64,000 bases of DNA from Pelobates cultripes. Taxonomy: Eukaryota; Chordata; Amphibia; Anura; Pelobatidae. The stretch is from the NCBI GenBank assembly GCA_933207985.1, contig OW240914.1:136167955-136231954 (forward strand). The letters run 5' to 3'. Made by a program: the position numbers and the translations under genes. Position 1 is the stretch's first letter, and the number at the start of each line of letters is the position of its first letter. Shown in pieces: positions 1 to 10,419 of the stretch. The notes below the pieces were generated by a model. That model was given only the letters and a program-made list of their open reading frames with translations, did not search any database and had not been told where the DNA came from.

Positions 1-445
1 CATGGGGTGGCTGTTGGTCTAGTGTATCCCCCTCAGCATGATCCGAGCATGTGGAGTCATAGGCATGCGCACGGGGTGTGCCGGGTGTGCGCACCCTAAT
101 CCCCGTGGCACGCCTATGGAGTGAGACCGGCAGGGGAGATCTCAGCCTCCCTCCCCACCGACCCACATGCAGGGAGGGAGGCAGGAGAGGACCCGGGGAT
201 CTATTGCCGGCTGCTCCTCCGGGTTCCTCTCGCGAGATCTGAGCGTTGCCGCAGGCTAGAGTTCACTCACCACTGGACCACCAGGGAAGGCAGCAAGGAA
301 GAATCCCCCCTCCCTACATAAGGTGAGAAGGGAGGGGGGATATTAAGTAATCTGCCCCCACCTCCACTGGACCACCAGGGAAGGCAGCAAGGAACAAGAA
401 GCCCCCTCCCTACATAAAGTAAGGAGGGAGGGGGGATATTAAGTA
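1..445. repeat. GC-rich interspersed repeat with duplicated GGACCACCAGGGA module
   Basis: A block of CCACTGGACCACCAGGGAAG followed by purine- and pyrimidine-rich sequence occurs twice in tandem (about 269-358 and 363-446). The left part (51-120) holds ATAGGCATGCGCA, which recurs inverted near 1567-1580, so 51-1590 may be one element enclosing the following minisatellite. No gene is visible. The short ORF here is not coding-like. Confidence 0.55.
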
Positions 446-1440
446 ATGTACCCACACACATACAGCACCCACAGACATACACAGCACCTACACACATACA
501 GCACCCACAGACATACAGCACCCATAGACATACACAGCATCTACACACATACAGCACCCACACACATACACAGCACCAACACACATACAGCACCCACAGA
601 CACACACAGCACATACACACATACAGCACCCACAGACATACACAGCACCTACTCACATACAGCACCCACACACATATACAGCACCTACACACATACAGCT
701 CCCACACACATACACAGCACCAACACACATACAGCACCCACACACATACACAGAACCAACACACATACAGCACCCACAGACATACACAGCACCAACACAC
801 ATACAGCACCCCCACACAGCACACACAGCACCTACACACATACAGCACCCACAGACATACACACACAGCACCCACAGACATACACAGCACCAACACACAT
901 ACAGCACCCACAGACATACACAGCACCAACACACATAAAGCACCCACACACATACACAGCACCACACACATACAGCACCCACAGACATACAGCACCCACA
1001 CACATACAGCACCCACACACATACAGCACCCACACACATACACAGCACCAACACACATACAGCACCCACACACATATACAGCACCCACATACACAGCACC
1101 CTCACAAACAGCACCCTCACAAACACACACAGCACCCTTACACACAGCACACAAACGGCACCCTCACACACAGCACACAAACAGCACCCTCACACACACA
1201 CAGGACACTAACAGTACCCTCACAAACACAAACAGGACCCTAACAAACACACACACAGCACACAACCAGTACCCTCACACACAAACAGCACCCTCACACA
1301 CAGTACATTAACAGCACCCTCACAAGCGCACACACACACAAACAACACCCTCACACACAGTACATTAACAGCATCCTCACAAGCGCGCACACACACAAAC
1401 ACCCTCACCAACATAGCACACTACAAGCACCCTCACACAG
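446..1440. repeat. CA-rich minisatellite
   Basis: About 1 kb of imperfect tandem units built from ACACATACAGCACCCAC and related 17-20 base variants. The 3' part drifts to CCTCACACACAGCACACAAAC. All long ORFs here are repeat translation (Cys-Val or His-Thr polymers) and are not genes. It is directly joined to the GC-rich module on its left. Confidence 0.9.
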
Positions 1441-1530
1441 CACACACACACACACAGCAGTGTATGTGTGTGTATATATGTGTATATATACATATATATA
1501 CATACATACATATATATACGTGGCGTGTGC
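1441..1530. repeat. CA/TA microsatellite
   Basis: (CA)n followed by alternating GT, TATATG and TACATA runs. Confidence 0.85.
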
Positions 1531-1569
1531 TTGTGCTTTAGGGTGCACACCCTAATGCAATAGGCTGCG

Positions 1570-1855
1570 CATGCCTATGTGTGGAGTTAGTCTCTGGGTC
1601 AGGTGTGGCCGCCATCTTTGGGCCCGCCGAACGCTGGAGCATGGTGCTAATGTCATGGGTGTCTTTACACACACCTGCTGCCATCTGCTGGGATCTTCTT
1701 CCCATGGTGTCCGGATCAGTGTGTTTGTTCTCTGCTGGCTGTGCAGTTATGGAGAGTGCTGCGCTGTATAGCGCCGTTTCAAGGGCCCTGTAATCTGGGT
1801 ATGCCTTGGCTTTGCGGCAGACTTTCTGACCCGTCTGGTGGAATGTAAAGGGCAT
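1570..1855 (-). pseudogene. Possible L1/Tx1-like ORF1 N-terminal fragment
   Basis: On the minus strand a 105-residue frame contains MGRRSQQMAAG followed by DISTMLQRSAGPKMAATPDP. A short Met-Gly-Arg start followed by an ML(Q)RxxxPKMA motif resembles the N-terminus of amphibian L1/Tx1-type ORF1 proteins as I remember them. No coiled coil or RNA-binding domain follows, and the upstream sequence joins the minisatellite element. This would be a short 5' fragment; the identification is tentative. Confidence 0.3.
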
Positions 1856-1904
1856 CAGTCGGGTGTCTGCTTTGTTCTCTCAGTCTGCCAGTAGGGTTGC
1901 AGAG

Positions 1905-2613
1905 GTATGTGGGCTCTTTTAGTTTTATTTCCTCGTTCAGCTCTCTTATTTTCAATGATGTCGTTCTTGTGTTTCCTTTTGAATTCTGCGAAAAAGTGAT
2001 TCACCATGCGGTTATCGAAATCTTCTCCACCCAAGAGAGTGTCACCAGCTGTTGACTTTACTTCAAAGATACCATCTTCAATGGTCAGGATGGAGACATC
2101 AAAAGTTCCACCACCAAGATCAAAGATAAGCACGTTTCTCTCTGCTCCAACTTTCTTATCCAAGCCATAAGCAATGGCTGCAAAAGTTGGCTCGTTAATT
2201 ATACACAACACATTGAGACCAGAGATTGTGCCCGCATCCTTTGTAGCTTGACGCTGAGAGTCATTGAAGTAAGCTGGTACAGTGATTTCTGCATTGCACA
2301 CGGTCTTGCCCAAGTAAGCCTCAGCAATTTCCTTCATCTTCACCAAGACCATGGAAGAGATCTCCTCTGGTTAGAAAGATTTGGATTCACCTTTGTATTC
2401 CACCTCGACCTTTGGTCTGCCTCCATCACCTATAACATTGAAGGGCCAGTGCTTCATGTCAGACTGCACAACAGTATCCTCAAATCTGTGGCCAATCAAA
2501 CGCTTGGCATCAAAAACTGTGTTTGTTGGGTTCATTGCAACCTGATTTTTAGAATCATCTCCAATGAGCCTTTCGGTGTCTGTGAAGGCCACATAACTTG
2601 GTGTTGTCCGGTG
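1905..2613 (-). pseudogene. HSP70/HSC70 ATPase-domain fragment, broken
   Basis: The minus-strand reading gives [20 protein letters not shown], then [19 protein letters not shown], then a TAA replacing the Tyr of KSFYPEE, then continues in the same frame through [66 protein letters not shown] and [13 protein letters not shown]. This is roughly residues 37-265 of an HSP70-family chaperone nucleotide-binding domain. Both ends are truncated, one in-frame stop interrupts it, and the 3' part has lost codons after ENKRA. No introns interrupt it, which fits a retrocopy or a piece of an intronless HSP70. It is not functional. Confidence 0.93.
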
Positions 2614-2699
2614 TGAAGAAAATAGACTGTGTTCGGTATTTTCTCCTATGTTTGGGTTTTTCTGCAGTATTTTGTGCATGTTGGATCTATTAGTTCAGT

Positions 2700-3780
2700 A
2701 GTTTAAAACTACTGAACACCGACCACCCTCCTGGCTCATTAACTTCAAAAGAACCATCTATTAAGCGCTCTCTGGGCGACCGCTGTTCGTATAGCCGAAT
2801 GCCACGTGGAACAGAAAATGGCGGCCATCTTGTTTGCACGAAAGGAGGCAGCGGGACTTGGTCGTCGAGTGTCTGGAACTAAAATCGGACACTCGACCTT
2901 CCCGAACCACCGCTGAAACTACCGAACGCCTGCTTCCTTTAGTTGCCGAATAGCCAGGAGAGCACCATTCGGTAGTTTTGTTCATCCGGACAAAGGGAGC
3001 AATCGCTCCTATGAGCCAGGAAGATCCATTCGGGACTTTTATTCGTTTTATGCCTTTTTCTGAATTGACTGACCGCACACACTGAATTCGTGGAACTGTT
3101 TTGGGCAGGAGCCTTGTGTTTGGTCGGTAACTTGTGACTTCCATGCTTTTTAAGAACCCCTGAACCGATCTGAATGAAATTTGGATATGTTGGTCCCCCA
3201 GATCGGGGCTATCAGGGGATATGTAATTATTTGTGGGGATACCTTGTGTGGAAAGGGGTGTTCTAACTTTTGGGAAAATTGTATGCCCTCTGCCTGGAGA
3301 TAATTGGGTTATTCCTTAACTTATCTCAATATCTCCCAGGTAGAGAGAGGGTGGGGGTTACTGTAAATCTGTGTGTTGATTGGTTATTGCCTTTGTTTAC
3401 TGTGGGAGGTCCTCTTGCAGGAGGATTTCTCATAAAAGCCAGTGTGGCATCAATAAAATTGATTCCTGTTACACCCTTCATGAAGTCTAGGCTCGTGTTT
3501 GGGGAATATTCTACTTGCTGGGGAGAATCATCTTGGAAGCTGCATTCATCTACACTATTCCTCTACCTCCTAACTGCAGTTATAATCACTTATGCTCACC
3601 TATTGGGAAAGGAATAGAAGACCGCAGTACCATAACCACTGTAGGTCTTAACATCTGGTTACCTTTGCCATGTTGGAAGACTCCCACACAAGAAAAGGTG
3701 GTGCCAAGATCAATACCAACTGCTGGTCCCTTAGACATGGTTTCTCGCGTGCTGGGCGGTTTGTGGGATTACTGAGCTGC
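2700..3780 (+). repeat. LTR-like element, family A, copy 1
   Basis: The sequence has the layout of a retroviral-type LTR: a long U3-like region, a TATA-like CATAAAAGCC near 3431, and CAATAAAA near 3450. It shares blocks with the inverted copy at 54775-55761, for example TCGAGTGTCTGGAACTA with GACACTCGAC, GAACTACCGAAC-like stretches, and a GGAGATAAT tract. No gag or pol reading frame is present, so it is a solo or truncated LTR. Boundaries are approximate. It lies immediately beside the HSP70 fragment. Confidence 0.6.
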
Positions 3781-3815
3781 TCGCCGTCTCCGAGCTCTTG
3801 TCGCTGGAAATGAGC

Positions 3816-4060
3816 GTGTTGTGTTAGTCTATGCATTGTGTTTGTTGTATTAGTGTATGCAGTGTGTGTTGTGGCAGTGTATGCAGTATGTGTTGTGTCA
3901 GTGTATGCAGTGTGTGTGTTGTATTAGTGTATGCAGTGTGTGTGTTGTGTTAGTCTATGCAGTGTGTGTGTTGTATTAGTGTATGCAGTGTGTGTTGTGT
4001 CAGTGTATGCAGTGTGTGTTGTATTAGTGTATGCAGTGTGTGTTGTGTTAGTGTATGCAC
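3816..4060. repeat. GT-rich minisatellite
   Basis: Imperfect tandem units of GTGTATGCAGTGTGTGTTGT with ATTAGT or GTTAGT spacers. Confidence 0.85.
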
Positions 4061-4240
4061 TCTATTCATTTAAGGAGGGAGGGGGACAGTATATTAATTT
4101 GGGGAGGTAGGGGGCCAGTGTATTAATATGAGGGAGGGGGGCCAATGTATTAGAGTGGTGGGGGGAGGGCAGTGTGTTAAATTGGCAGTTGGGGAGCAGT
4201 GTATTAATTTAAGAGAGGCAGGACAAAACTCAGGTGGTGG
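4061..4240. repeat. Purine-rich minisatellite, left part
   Basis: Units of about 30 bases based on GGAGGGGGCAGTGTATTAATTT. The same unit reappears at 5035-5270, so the array appears to have been split by the 4241-5034 insert. Confidence 0.75.
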
Positions 4241-4750
4241 GGGGAGGGCACCCACACAAAACTCAGATACATACACAAACACACACACACACAGTCAGAC
4301 ACATACACAGACACAAATATCGACACAAACACACACACACACACACAGTCAGACACACACACACACATACACAGTCAGACACAAATACACACACAGTCAG
4401 ACACACACACACACACACAGACACACACACATACACAGTCAGACACAAACACACACACACAGTCAGACACAAACACACACACAAACATACACAAACACAC
4501 ACAGACACACACAGACACACACACACAGTCACATACACACACACACAGTCAGACATATACACAGACACAAACACAGTCAGACACAAACACACACACACAC
4601 ACACAGTCAGACACATACACAGACACAAACACACACACAGACACAAACACACACACAGTCAGACACACACACACACAGTCAGATACAAACACACACACAC
4701 ACACACACAGTCAGACACAAACACACACACACACAAACACACACACATTA
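4241..4750. repeat. CA-rich minisatellite (CACACAGTCAGACA units)
   Basis: Tandem ACACACAGTCAGACACA-type repeats. All ORFs in the stretch are His-Thr or Cys-Leu-Val polymers and are not genes. It ends in a T-rich tract followed by the GC-rich module. Confidence 0.9.
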
Positions 4751-5034
4751 ACTTTTTTTTTAATTTAAATCCCCCCCCAACCTCCTTACCTTTGGGAGTG
4801 CTGGGGGGGGGGTCTCTCTCCCTGGTGGTCCAGTGGCTGCAGGGCGGGCGGCGCTGGCAGGTCGGGCGCGCGGGCGGCCGGCGAGGGAGCACTTCCCATG
4901 AGCTGACTGCTCAGCTCCCTCGCGCGTCGGCTGCAGAGTGAGGCTGGGAGCCGGGATATGACGTCCCCTGAAAAATGCCGCCCAAGGCAAATGCCTTGTT
5001 TGCCTCGCGGCTAATATGTCCCTGAGTCAGGGGG
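4751..5034. repeat. GC-rich module with inverted GGACCACCAGGGA
   Basis: Contains CCCTGGTGGTCCAG (reverse complement of the module at 270 and 369), a GCGAGGGAGCACTTCC/GAGCTGACTGCTCAGCTCCC hairpin-forming stretch, and TGCCTTGTTTGCCTCGCGGC. Together with the adjacent CA minisatellite it appears inserted in the GTGTATTA array. No gene is visible. Confidence 0.6.
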
Positions 5035-5270
5035 CTAGTGTATTTATTTATTGGAGGGAGGGGGCTAGTGTATTAAATGAGGGATAGGGAGGGAAGTGTA
5101 TTAAAGTGGAGCGGGGGCAGTCTATTCAGTTAGCGTGGAGAGAGGATGGGCAATGTATTAGATTGGGTGAAGGGGCAGTGTATAAGAGTGGAGGGAGGGG
5201 GGCAGTGTATTAGAATGGGGGCAGTGTATTAGAATGGGGGGAGGTGGCAGTGTATTAGATTGGGTCTGCA
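5035..5270. repeat. Purine-rich minisatellite, right part
   Basis: Continues the GGAGGGGGGCAGTGTATTAGA array seen at 4061-4240. Confidence 0.75.
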
Positions 5271-6727
5271 TGGAGGAGCTGTACGATTGGAAAGCATTGG
5301 GGTGGCTGAAATCATCAAGTTTGATGATCTCAGCCAAAGTGAAGAACACACTCATAGACCTTAAAAATAAACAAGATAACATAATTTGTTTTTTTACAGC
5401 TGTGCAACAGCATACATTCACCATTTCAGTCCCATTACCAAACATTTCTTAATATGTCAAGGTAGTTGGACTGAAAAATTGGTTATATGCAAATGCACGT
5501 CTCCTTAAAATAAATTCGCTCTTTTGTTTACTTTGAAGCACTACAAGCGAGGACGTCCAGTGTCAGTTAGGCAGCCTTTTTTATACTGTACTTTTCTAAA
5601 TAAACCTACGTTTCTATGAAAAATGACATTTTTGTTTTTTTGCGGCCCACATAAACGTAAACCTTGTTTATTTGGCCCACTTTAGCCTTTGAGTATGACA
5701 TGCTTGTACTTAAGGAGGGAATGTGTTTTATTTCTCATCTGTTTCACATTTACTTCATTTAAAAAAAAAAATCCTTTCAATACTTATAGAAAGTATTATT
5801 ACATTGAGAAATAGTTTTGAATTGAAAGTTGTGGTCAATATGCTATTCATGTGGAACACGGCACTGGAGGTGTCTTTGCACGGCACCCAAGGCTACAAAA
5901 GCCAAACAGGCTCTGGCCTATCAGGTGTCCCAGTGAAACCTCAGATTTCTGCTAATATGAAATGGTGGTGAAGGACAATCCTCAAATTATGCATTGCAGC
6001 ACATAGTGTAAGTGATCTCAGTTCATTTCATTCCAGCACTTGTGAATGGGAATCAACACTGCAGTAGAGCAGCCCGCAGCTGCTGTTGCAGCTCCTGTCT
6101 TTGACCTGCACCTGGCCAGCCTGGTCCCAGGGAAGCCACCCACACTTCTAGATATACACAGAGCTGCAGAATAACTCTCTCCTCATACAAATAATACAAA
6201 CAGCCCATACACACACATACACACAATCCACACAAACGTAACACCACTAAAAATCCACATACATGCACACAATCCCACACGTAGCCTCTCACATGCAAAA
6301 TCACAAGCAGTCCCACACATACACACACACACCAAACACACAATGTGACATAACCCCACACACACAATTCCACAAGCAGCCCCCATACACAACCCACATT
6401 CATAGGTATCATACACGATACCACAAACTACTCATGAACATATACAATATAATAGCTCATATTTGCACAAATACAACGATACTGCAGTGTAAATAACACA
6501 AGCACAATACGGCAACATACACACCTCAATTTAAAAAAAAAAAATAGGACCGGCACACTACGGTACATCACAATTCTATTTCGGCACAGTGCTGCTAAAA
6601 GGTTGCCTACCCCTGGACTAGAGCAAGGTTGATCTACAGCGCAAAGCAACAAAAAAACACACTAGTGACATCTTGTGGCATGAGGGATCATTACTAGAGA
6701 AAATAAAAAAATAAAATGAACAATCTA
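5271..6727. other. Unassigned region with low-complexity tracts
   Basis: No gene recognised. A stretch near 5640-5705 (GCGGCCCACATAAACGTAAA and TTGGCCCACTTTAGCC followed by TTTGAGTATGACATGC) resembles the end of a hAT-type transposon family common in vertebrates. 6180-6420 is CA-rich. The short ORFs are not conserved-looking. Confidence 0.4.
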
Positions 6728-7148
6728 TTAACACACTATAGTCACCTGAACAACTACAGCTTAATGAGGTTGTTCACGTGAGATCTATAGCTCCCTGCAG
6801 GCAATCTAATGTAAACACTTAGACGGCCACCAGTGGGACTTCCTATCATGTAGGGCCCTAAAAAGGCCTTGTACATGTCAGACGTATTAAAATACATCTG
6901 ACGTGTGCAGGAGAGAGAAGGCACTGTGTGTGCGCCTTCTTTCTCCTGCCTGTCAGCAGAGGAGAGGGGGCGGGCAAAGACCGCGAGCTGAGCTGTCAGT
7001 CATCTCAGCTCGCGGCCGCGCACACCGCGCGCATGCACGGTAGTGCGCTCAGGACTTCAGAGGGCGGCATGAATGCCGCCCTATGAAGTATGTGCGCATG
7101 TGCGGCGAACCAGGTGAGTAAAATCCTCTGCCTGGAGAGTCCCTTTAA
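6728..7148. mobile_element. TTAA-flanked MITE
   Basis: It begins TTAACACACTATAGTCACC and ends GAGAGTCCCTTTAA. ACTATAGTCACCTGAACAAC followed by TACAGCTTAATGAGGTTGTT is the hairpin-forming start seen in the other copies at 24000 and 28064. The interior is GC-rich with a GCTGAGCTGTCAGTCATCTC palindromic stretch. TTAA target preference fits piggyBac or Kolobok-type non-autonomous elements. No coding capacity. Confidence 0.7.
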
Positions 7149-7531
7149 ATCAAAAATAATAGTGACAAGTTGATGTTGGGTATATTTTTTTTCTTTGAAT
7201 AGTCAATTTTATCATCAAACATTTTTCAAGCCACATTCAAACACTAGGTATGTTATAGGGTAATTTGATGTCAAGAGTAATTTGATCATCTTAAAAAACA
7301 TTAAAGAAATAAAATATACAGTTGCAAGAAAAAGTATGTGAACCCTTTGGAATGATATGGATTTCTGCACAAATTGGTCATAAAATGTGATCTGATCATC
7401 ATCTAAGTCACAACAATAGACAGTCTGCTTAAACAAATAACACACAAAGAATGAAATGTTGGCATGTTTTTATTGAACACACCAGGTAAACATTCACAGT
7501 GCAGGTGGAAAAAGTATGTGAACCCTTGGAT

Positions 7532-8540
7532 TTAATAACTGGTTGAACCTCCTTTGCCAGCAATAACTTCAACCAAACGTTTCCTGTAGTTGCAGATCAG
7601 ACGTGCACAACGGTCAGGAGTAATTCTTGACCATTCCTCTTTACAGAACTGTTTCAGTTCAGCAATATTCTTGGGATGTATGGTGTGAATCGCTTTCTTG
7701 AGGTCATGCCACAGCATCTCAATTGGGTTGAGGTCAGGACTCTGACTGGGCCACTTCAGAAGGCGTATTTTCTTCTATTTAAGCCATTCTGTTGTTGATT
7801 TACTTCTATGCTTTGGGTCATTGTCCTGTTTACTTCTATGCTTTGGGTCATTGTCCTGTTCAGCTGGTAGACAAATGTCTTGATAAACTTGGGACTTCAT
7901 TTTTCCTTCGATGATAGCAATCCGTCCAGGCCCTGGTGCAGCAAAGCAGCCCCAAACCATGATGCCCCCCACCACCTTACTTCACAGTTGGGATGAGGTT
8001 TTGATGTTGGTGTGCTGTGCCTTTTTTTTGCCACACATAGTGTTGTGTGTTTCTTCCAAACAACTCAACTTTGGTTTCATCTGTCCACAGAATATTTTGC
8101 CAGTACTGCTGTGGAACCTCCAGGTGCTCTTGTGCAAACTGTAAACGTGCAGCAATGTTTTGTTTGGACAGCAGTGGCTTCCTCTGTGGTATCCTCCCAT
8201 GAAATCTATTCTTGTTTAGTGTTTTACATATTGTAGATTCGCTAACAGGGATGTTAGCATTTGCCAGTGTCTTTTGTAAGTCTTTAGCTGACACTCTAGG
8301 ATTCTTCTTCACCTCATTGAGCAGTCTGCGCTGTGCTCTTGCAGTCATCTTTACAGGACAGTCACTCCTAGGGAGAGTAGCAGCAGTGCTGAACTTTCTC
8401 CATTTATAGACAATTTGTCTTACCATGGACTGATGAACAGCAAGGCTTTTGGAGATACTTTTATAACCCTTTCCAGCTTTATGCAAGTCAACAATTCTTA
8501 ATCGTAGGTCTTCTGAGAGCTCTTTTGTGCGAGGCATCAT
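7532..8540 (-). pseudogene. Tc1-like transposase, degraded
   Basis: The start [20 protein letters not shown] (from 8540) opens a paired helix-turn-helix DNA-binding domain, followed by the linker and the first catalytic block ILWTDETKVELFG. After ENLIPTVK-type sequence the frame shifts; GGIMVWGCFAAPGPG and QDNDPKHRSK (second catalytic Asp region) follow, then MLWHDLKKAIHTI. The QDNDPKHRSK coding unit is duplicated exactly as a 30-bp tandem at 7801-7860 and the segment before it is deleted. The protein would not be functional. Confidence 0.92.
7801..7860. repeat. Exact 30-bp tandem duplication inside Tc1 transposase
   Basis: Two identical 30-base units starting TACTTCTATGCTTTGGGTCA lie head to tail at 7801-7830 and 7831-7860. 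Confidence 0.98.
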
Positions 8541-8764
8541 TCACATCAGGCAATGCTTCTTGTGAAAAGCAAACCCAGAACTGGTGTGTGTTTTTTATAG
8601 GGCAGGGAAGCTGTAACCAACACCTCCAATCTCATCTCATTGATTGGACTCTAGTTGGCTAACATCTCACTCCAATTATCTCTTGGAGATGTCATTAGTC
8701 TAGGAGTTCACATACTTTTTCCATCTGCACTGTGAATGTTTACATGGTGTGTTCAATAAAAACT

Positions 8765-9360
8765 CTCTTTTTCTGCAGTGGCTGCATCATTGCTTGTGTA
8801 TGTGTGTCTGTGTGTAATGCATTGTGTGTTTTTCTGTGTGCAAGGGGTGCATTGTGTGTGTGTGTGATGGATGTCAATCTCTCCCCCTCCCTCCGTCAAT
8901 TTCCTTCTCCCCCCTCCAATTTCCTTCTCCCCCTCCAATTTCCTTCTTCTCCCCCTCCCTCCCTCTCTCCAATTTCCTTCTTCTCCCCCTCTCTCCAATT
9001 TCTTATTCTCCCCTCCTCTCCTTCTTCTCTCCCTCCCTCTCCAATTTCCTTCTTCTCCCCCTCCCTCTCCAATTTCCTTCTTCTCCCCTCNNNNNNNNNN
9101 NNNNNNNNNNNNNNNNNNNNNNNNNNNNNNNNNNNNNNNNNNNNNNNNNNNNNNNNNNNNNNNNNNNNNNNNNNNNNNNNNNNNNNNNNNCATAAAATTT
9201 CCTTCCTCTCCCCTCCCTTAAATTTCCTTCCTCCCCCCCCTCCCTCATAGAATTTCTTTCCTCCCCTCCCACCCTCCCTCCCTCAAATTTCCTTCCTCCC
9301 CCCTCCCTCCCTTAAATTTCTTTCCTCCCCCTCCCTCCCTCAAATGTCCTTCGTCTCCCC
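8765..9360. repeat. GT-rich then CT-rich minisatellite with assembly gap
   Basis: A GT-rich stretch (8765-8870) runs into tandem CTCCAATTTCCTTCTTCTCC units, then 100 N (9091-9190), then similar CCCTCAAATTTCCTTCCTCC units up to 9355. ORFs that cross the gap are artefacts. A gap of exactly 100 N normally marks unknown length, so the array may be much longer. Confidence 0.9.
9091..9190. other. Assembly gap (100 N)
   Basis: A run of 100 undetermined bases inside the CT-rich minisatellite. Confidence 1.
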
Positions 9361-9572
9361 CTGACACCCGGCCGGCGCGCGAGGGAGCACTCTCCCTGGC
9401 TGAGTGCTTCCTCTTCAGATCCCTCGCGCACCGCGTACTGATGCCGGCGCCGGAAGATGACGTCATCTTCCGGCTCCGGCATCAGTGCAGTGCGCGAGGG
9501 AGCTGAAGAGGAAGCACTCAGCCAGGGAGAGTGCTGCCTCCCTAGCGCGCCCGCCTTTCTGCCGGGTGTCAG
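9361..9572. repeat. Long GC-rich palindrome
   Basis: CTGACACCCGGC at the left is mirrored by GCCGGGTGTCAG at the right. Between them GCACTCTCCCTGGCTGAGTG pairs with CACTCAGCCAGGGAGAGTGC, CTTCCTCTTCAG with CTGAAGAGGAAG, and the centre is GGAAGATGACGTCATCTTCC (perfectly palindromic, containing TGACGTCA). The arms are nearly complete apart from a few small asymmetries. Confidence 0.9.
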
Positions 9573-9780
9573 CAGGGACAGCCTTTGGGGGGCCCTGAGG
9601 TGACCGGCTGCTGGGCCCCCCAGGAGAAAAGGCTGGCCCAGTGGGTGCATACCGGGGTTGCAGGACTCCCTGCGACCCGGTATGTACACCACTGAATGTG
9701 GGGCCCGGACGACCTGAGCAGTCCGGGCCCCCCAGGACCGCCGGGCCCATGACAACCATTACGGTTGTCATGCCCTGATG
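9573..9780. repeat. GC-rich linker with small inverted repeats
   Basis: Contains GGGCCCGGACGACCTG/CAGTCCGGGCCC and ATGACAACCATTACGGTTGTCAT (two short hairpins). It abuts the truncated end of the piggyBac-like coding fragment. No gene. Confidence 0.6.
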
Positions 9781-10419
9781 GCGGGCCTGCAGGCTGTTGT
9801 CGCTGAAGTGCATGAAATGCAGAATCATTTCATACCTCTTCCTCAACATACATTGGGAGTAAATGGGGGTAGAGCAGATGGGGCTACTGCACCAGTAGGA
9901 GTGGATGGAGGGCTTTTTAATGATGCCCATCAGCATAGTCAATGCCCAGAATCTTTTAAATTCTGGCACATCGATGGGGGCCCATTGCTACTTTGCCAAA
10001 AAAGAGTCAGGATTTGTAGCTCGGAATTGATGGGCATATAAATTAGTTTGGGCAACAATGTTCCCCAATACATCATCGCCCAGAAACACCTTCATAAACT
10101 GCTGAGGGCTAAATCCTGTGACATCCAAATTAATGCCAGGATTTGCAGTAAAGGATGGGATGTCTGGCCTCTCGCGATGAGGCACTACCCACTCCTCAGC
10201 AGTTCTGCCAGCTGTAGCAGCACGTCTCCTTCTGGCAGGGGAACTAGCAGGCACAGATACAACATCACTAGCAGCAGACACTGTATCTAGTGATGATGTA
10301 TCTGAGCACCTGGCTGGGTCAAAATGAGGGTCAGAGTCTGACATAGACGCGTCAGACTCTAGCGCAAGGGTGGCATATGACTGCTCAGCGCTGGTTGACT
10401 TCTGTGACCCATGTGACAT
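9781..10419 (-). pseudogene. piggyBac-like transposase, N-terminal fragment
   Basis: From ATG at 10419 the frame reads MSHGSQKSTSAEQSYATLAL, an acidic Ser/Asp-rich N-terminus typical of PGBD proteins, then VTGFSPQQFMKVFLGDDVLG and YAHQFRATNPDSFLAK. A TAG follows in frame, then QWAPIDVPEFKRFWALTMLM, GIIKKPSIHSYWCSS and YEMILHFMHFSDN, the start of the DDE domain of this family (DDE_Tnp_1_7). The sequence stops at about 9781 before the catalytic aspartates, where unrelated GC-rich DNA begins. It is truncated and non-functional. Confidence 0.88.

Larger units (their letters stand above)
7319..8764 (-). mobile_element. Tc1/mariner-like transposon, main part
   Basis: The left inverted repeat starts CAGTTGCAAGAAAAAGTATG after a TA (7317-7318). 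The right repeat (AGTTCACATACTTTTTCCA near 8704-8722) is cut off at about 8764 and its continuation is found at 11187-11236. A degraded transposase is encoded on the minus strand. Elements of this class move by cut and paste and duplicate TA. Confidence 0.93.

Noticed and set aside
267..1243. Long ORFs of 175-295 codons on both strands
   Set aside because: They are translations of a CA minisatellite (Cys-Val-Gly or His-Thr-Gln polymers) with no domain and matching ORFs in several frames.
4128..4941. ORFs of 129-235 codons
   Set aside because: Again repeat translation of a CACACAGTCAGACA array.
8732..9272. ORFs crossing the N run
   Set aside because: They read through undetermined bases and a CT-rich array.
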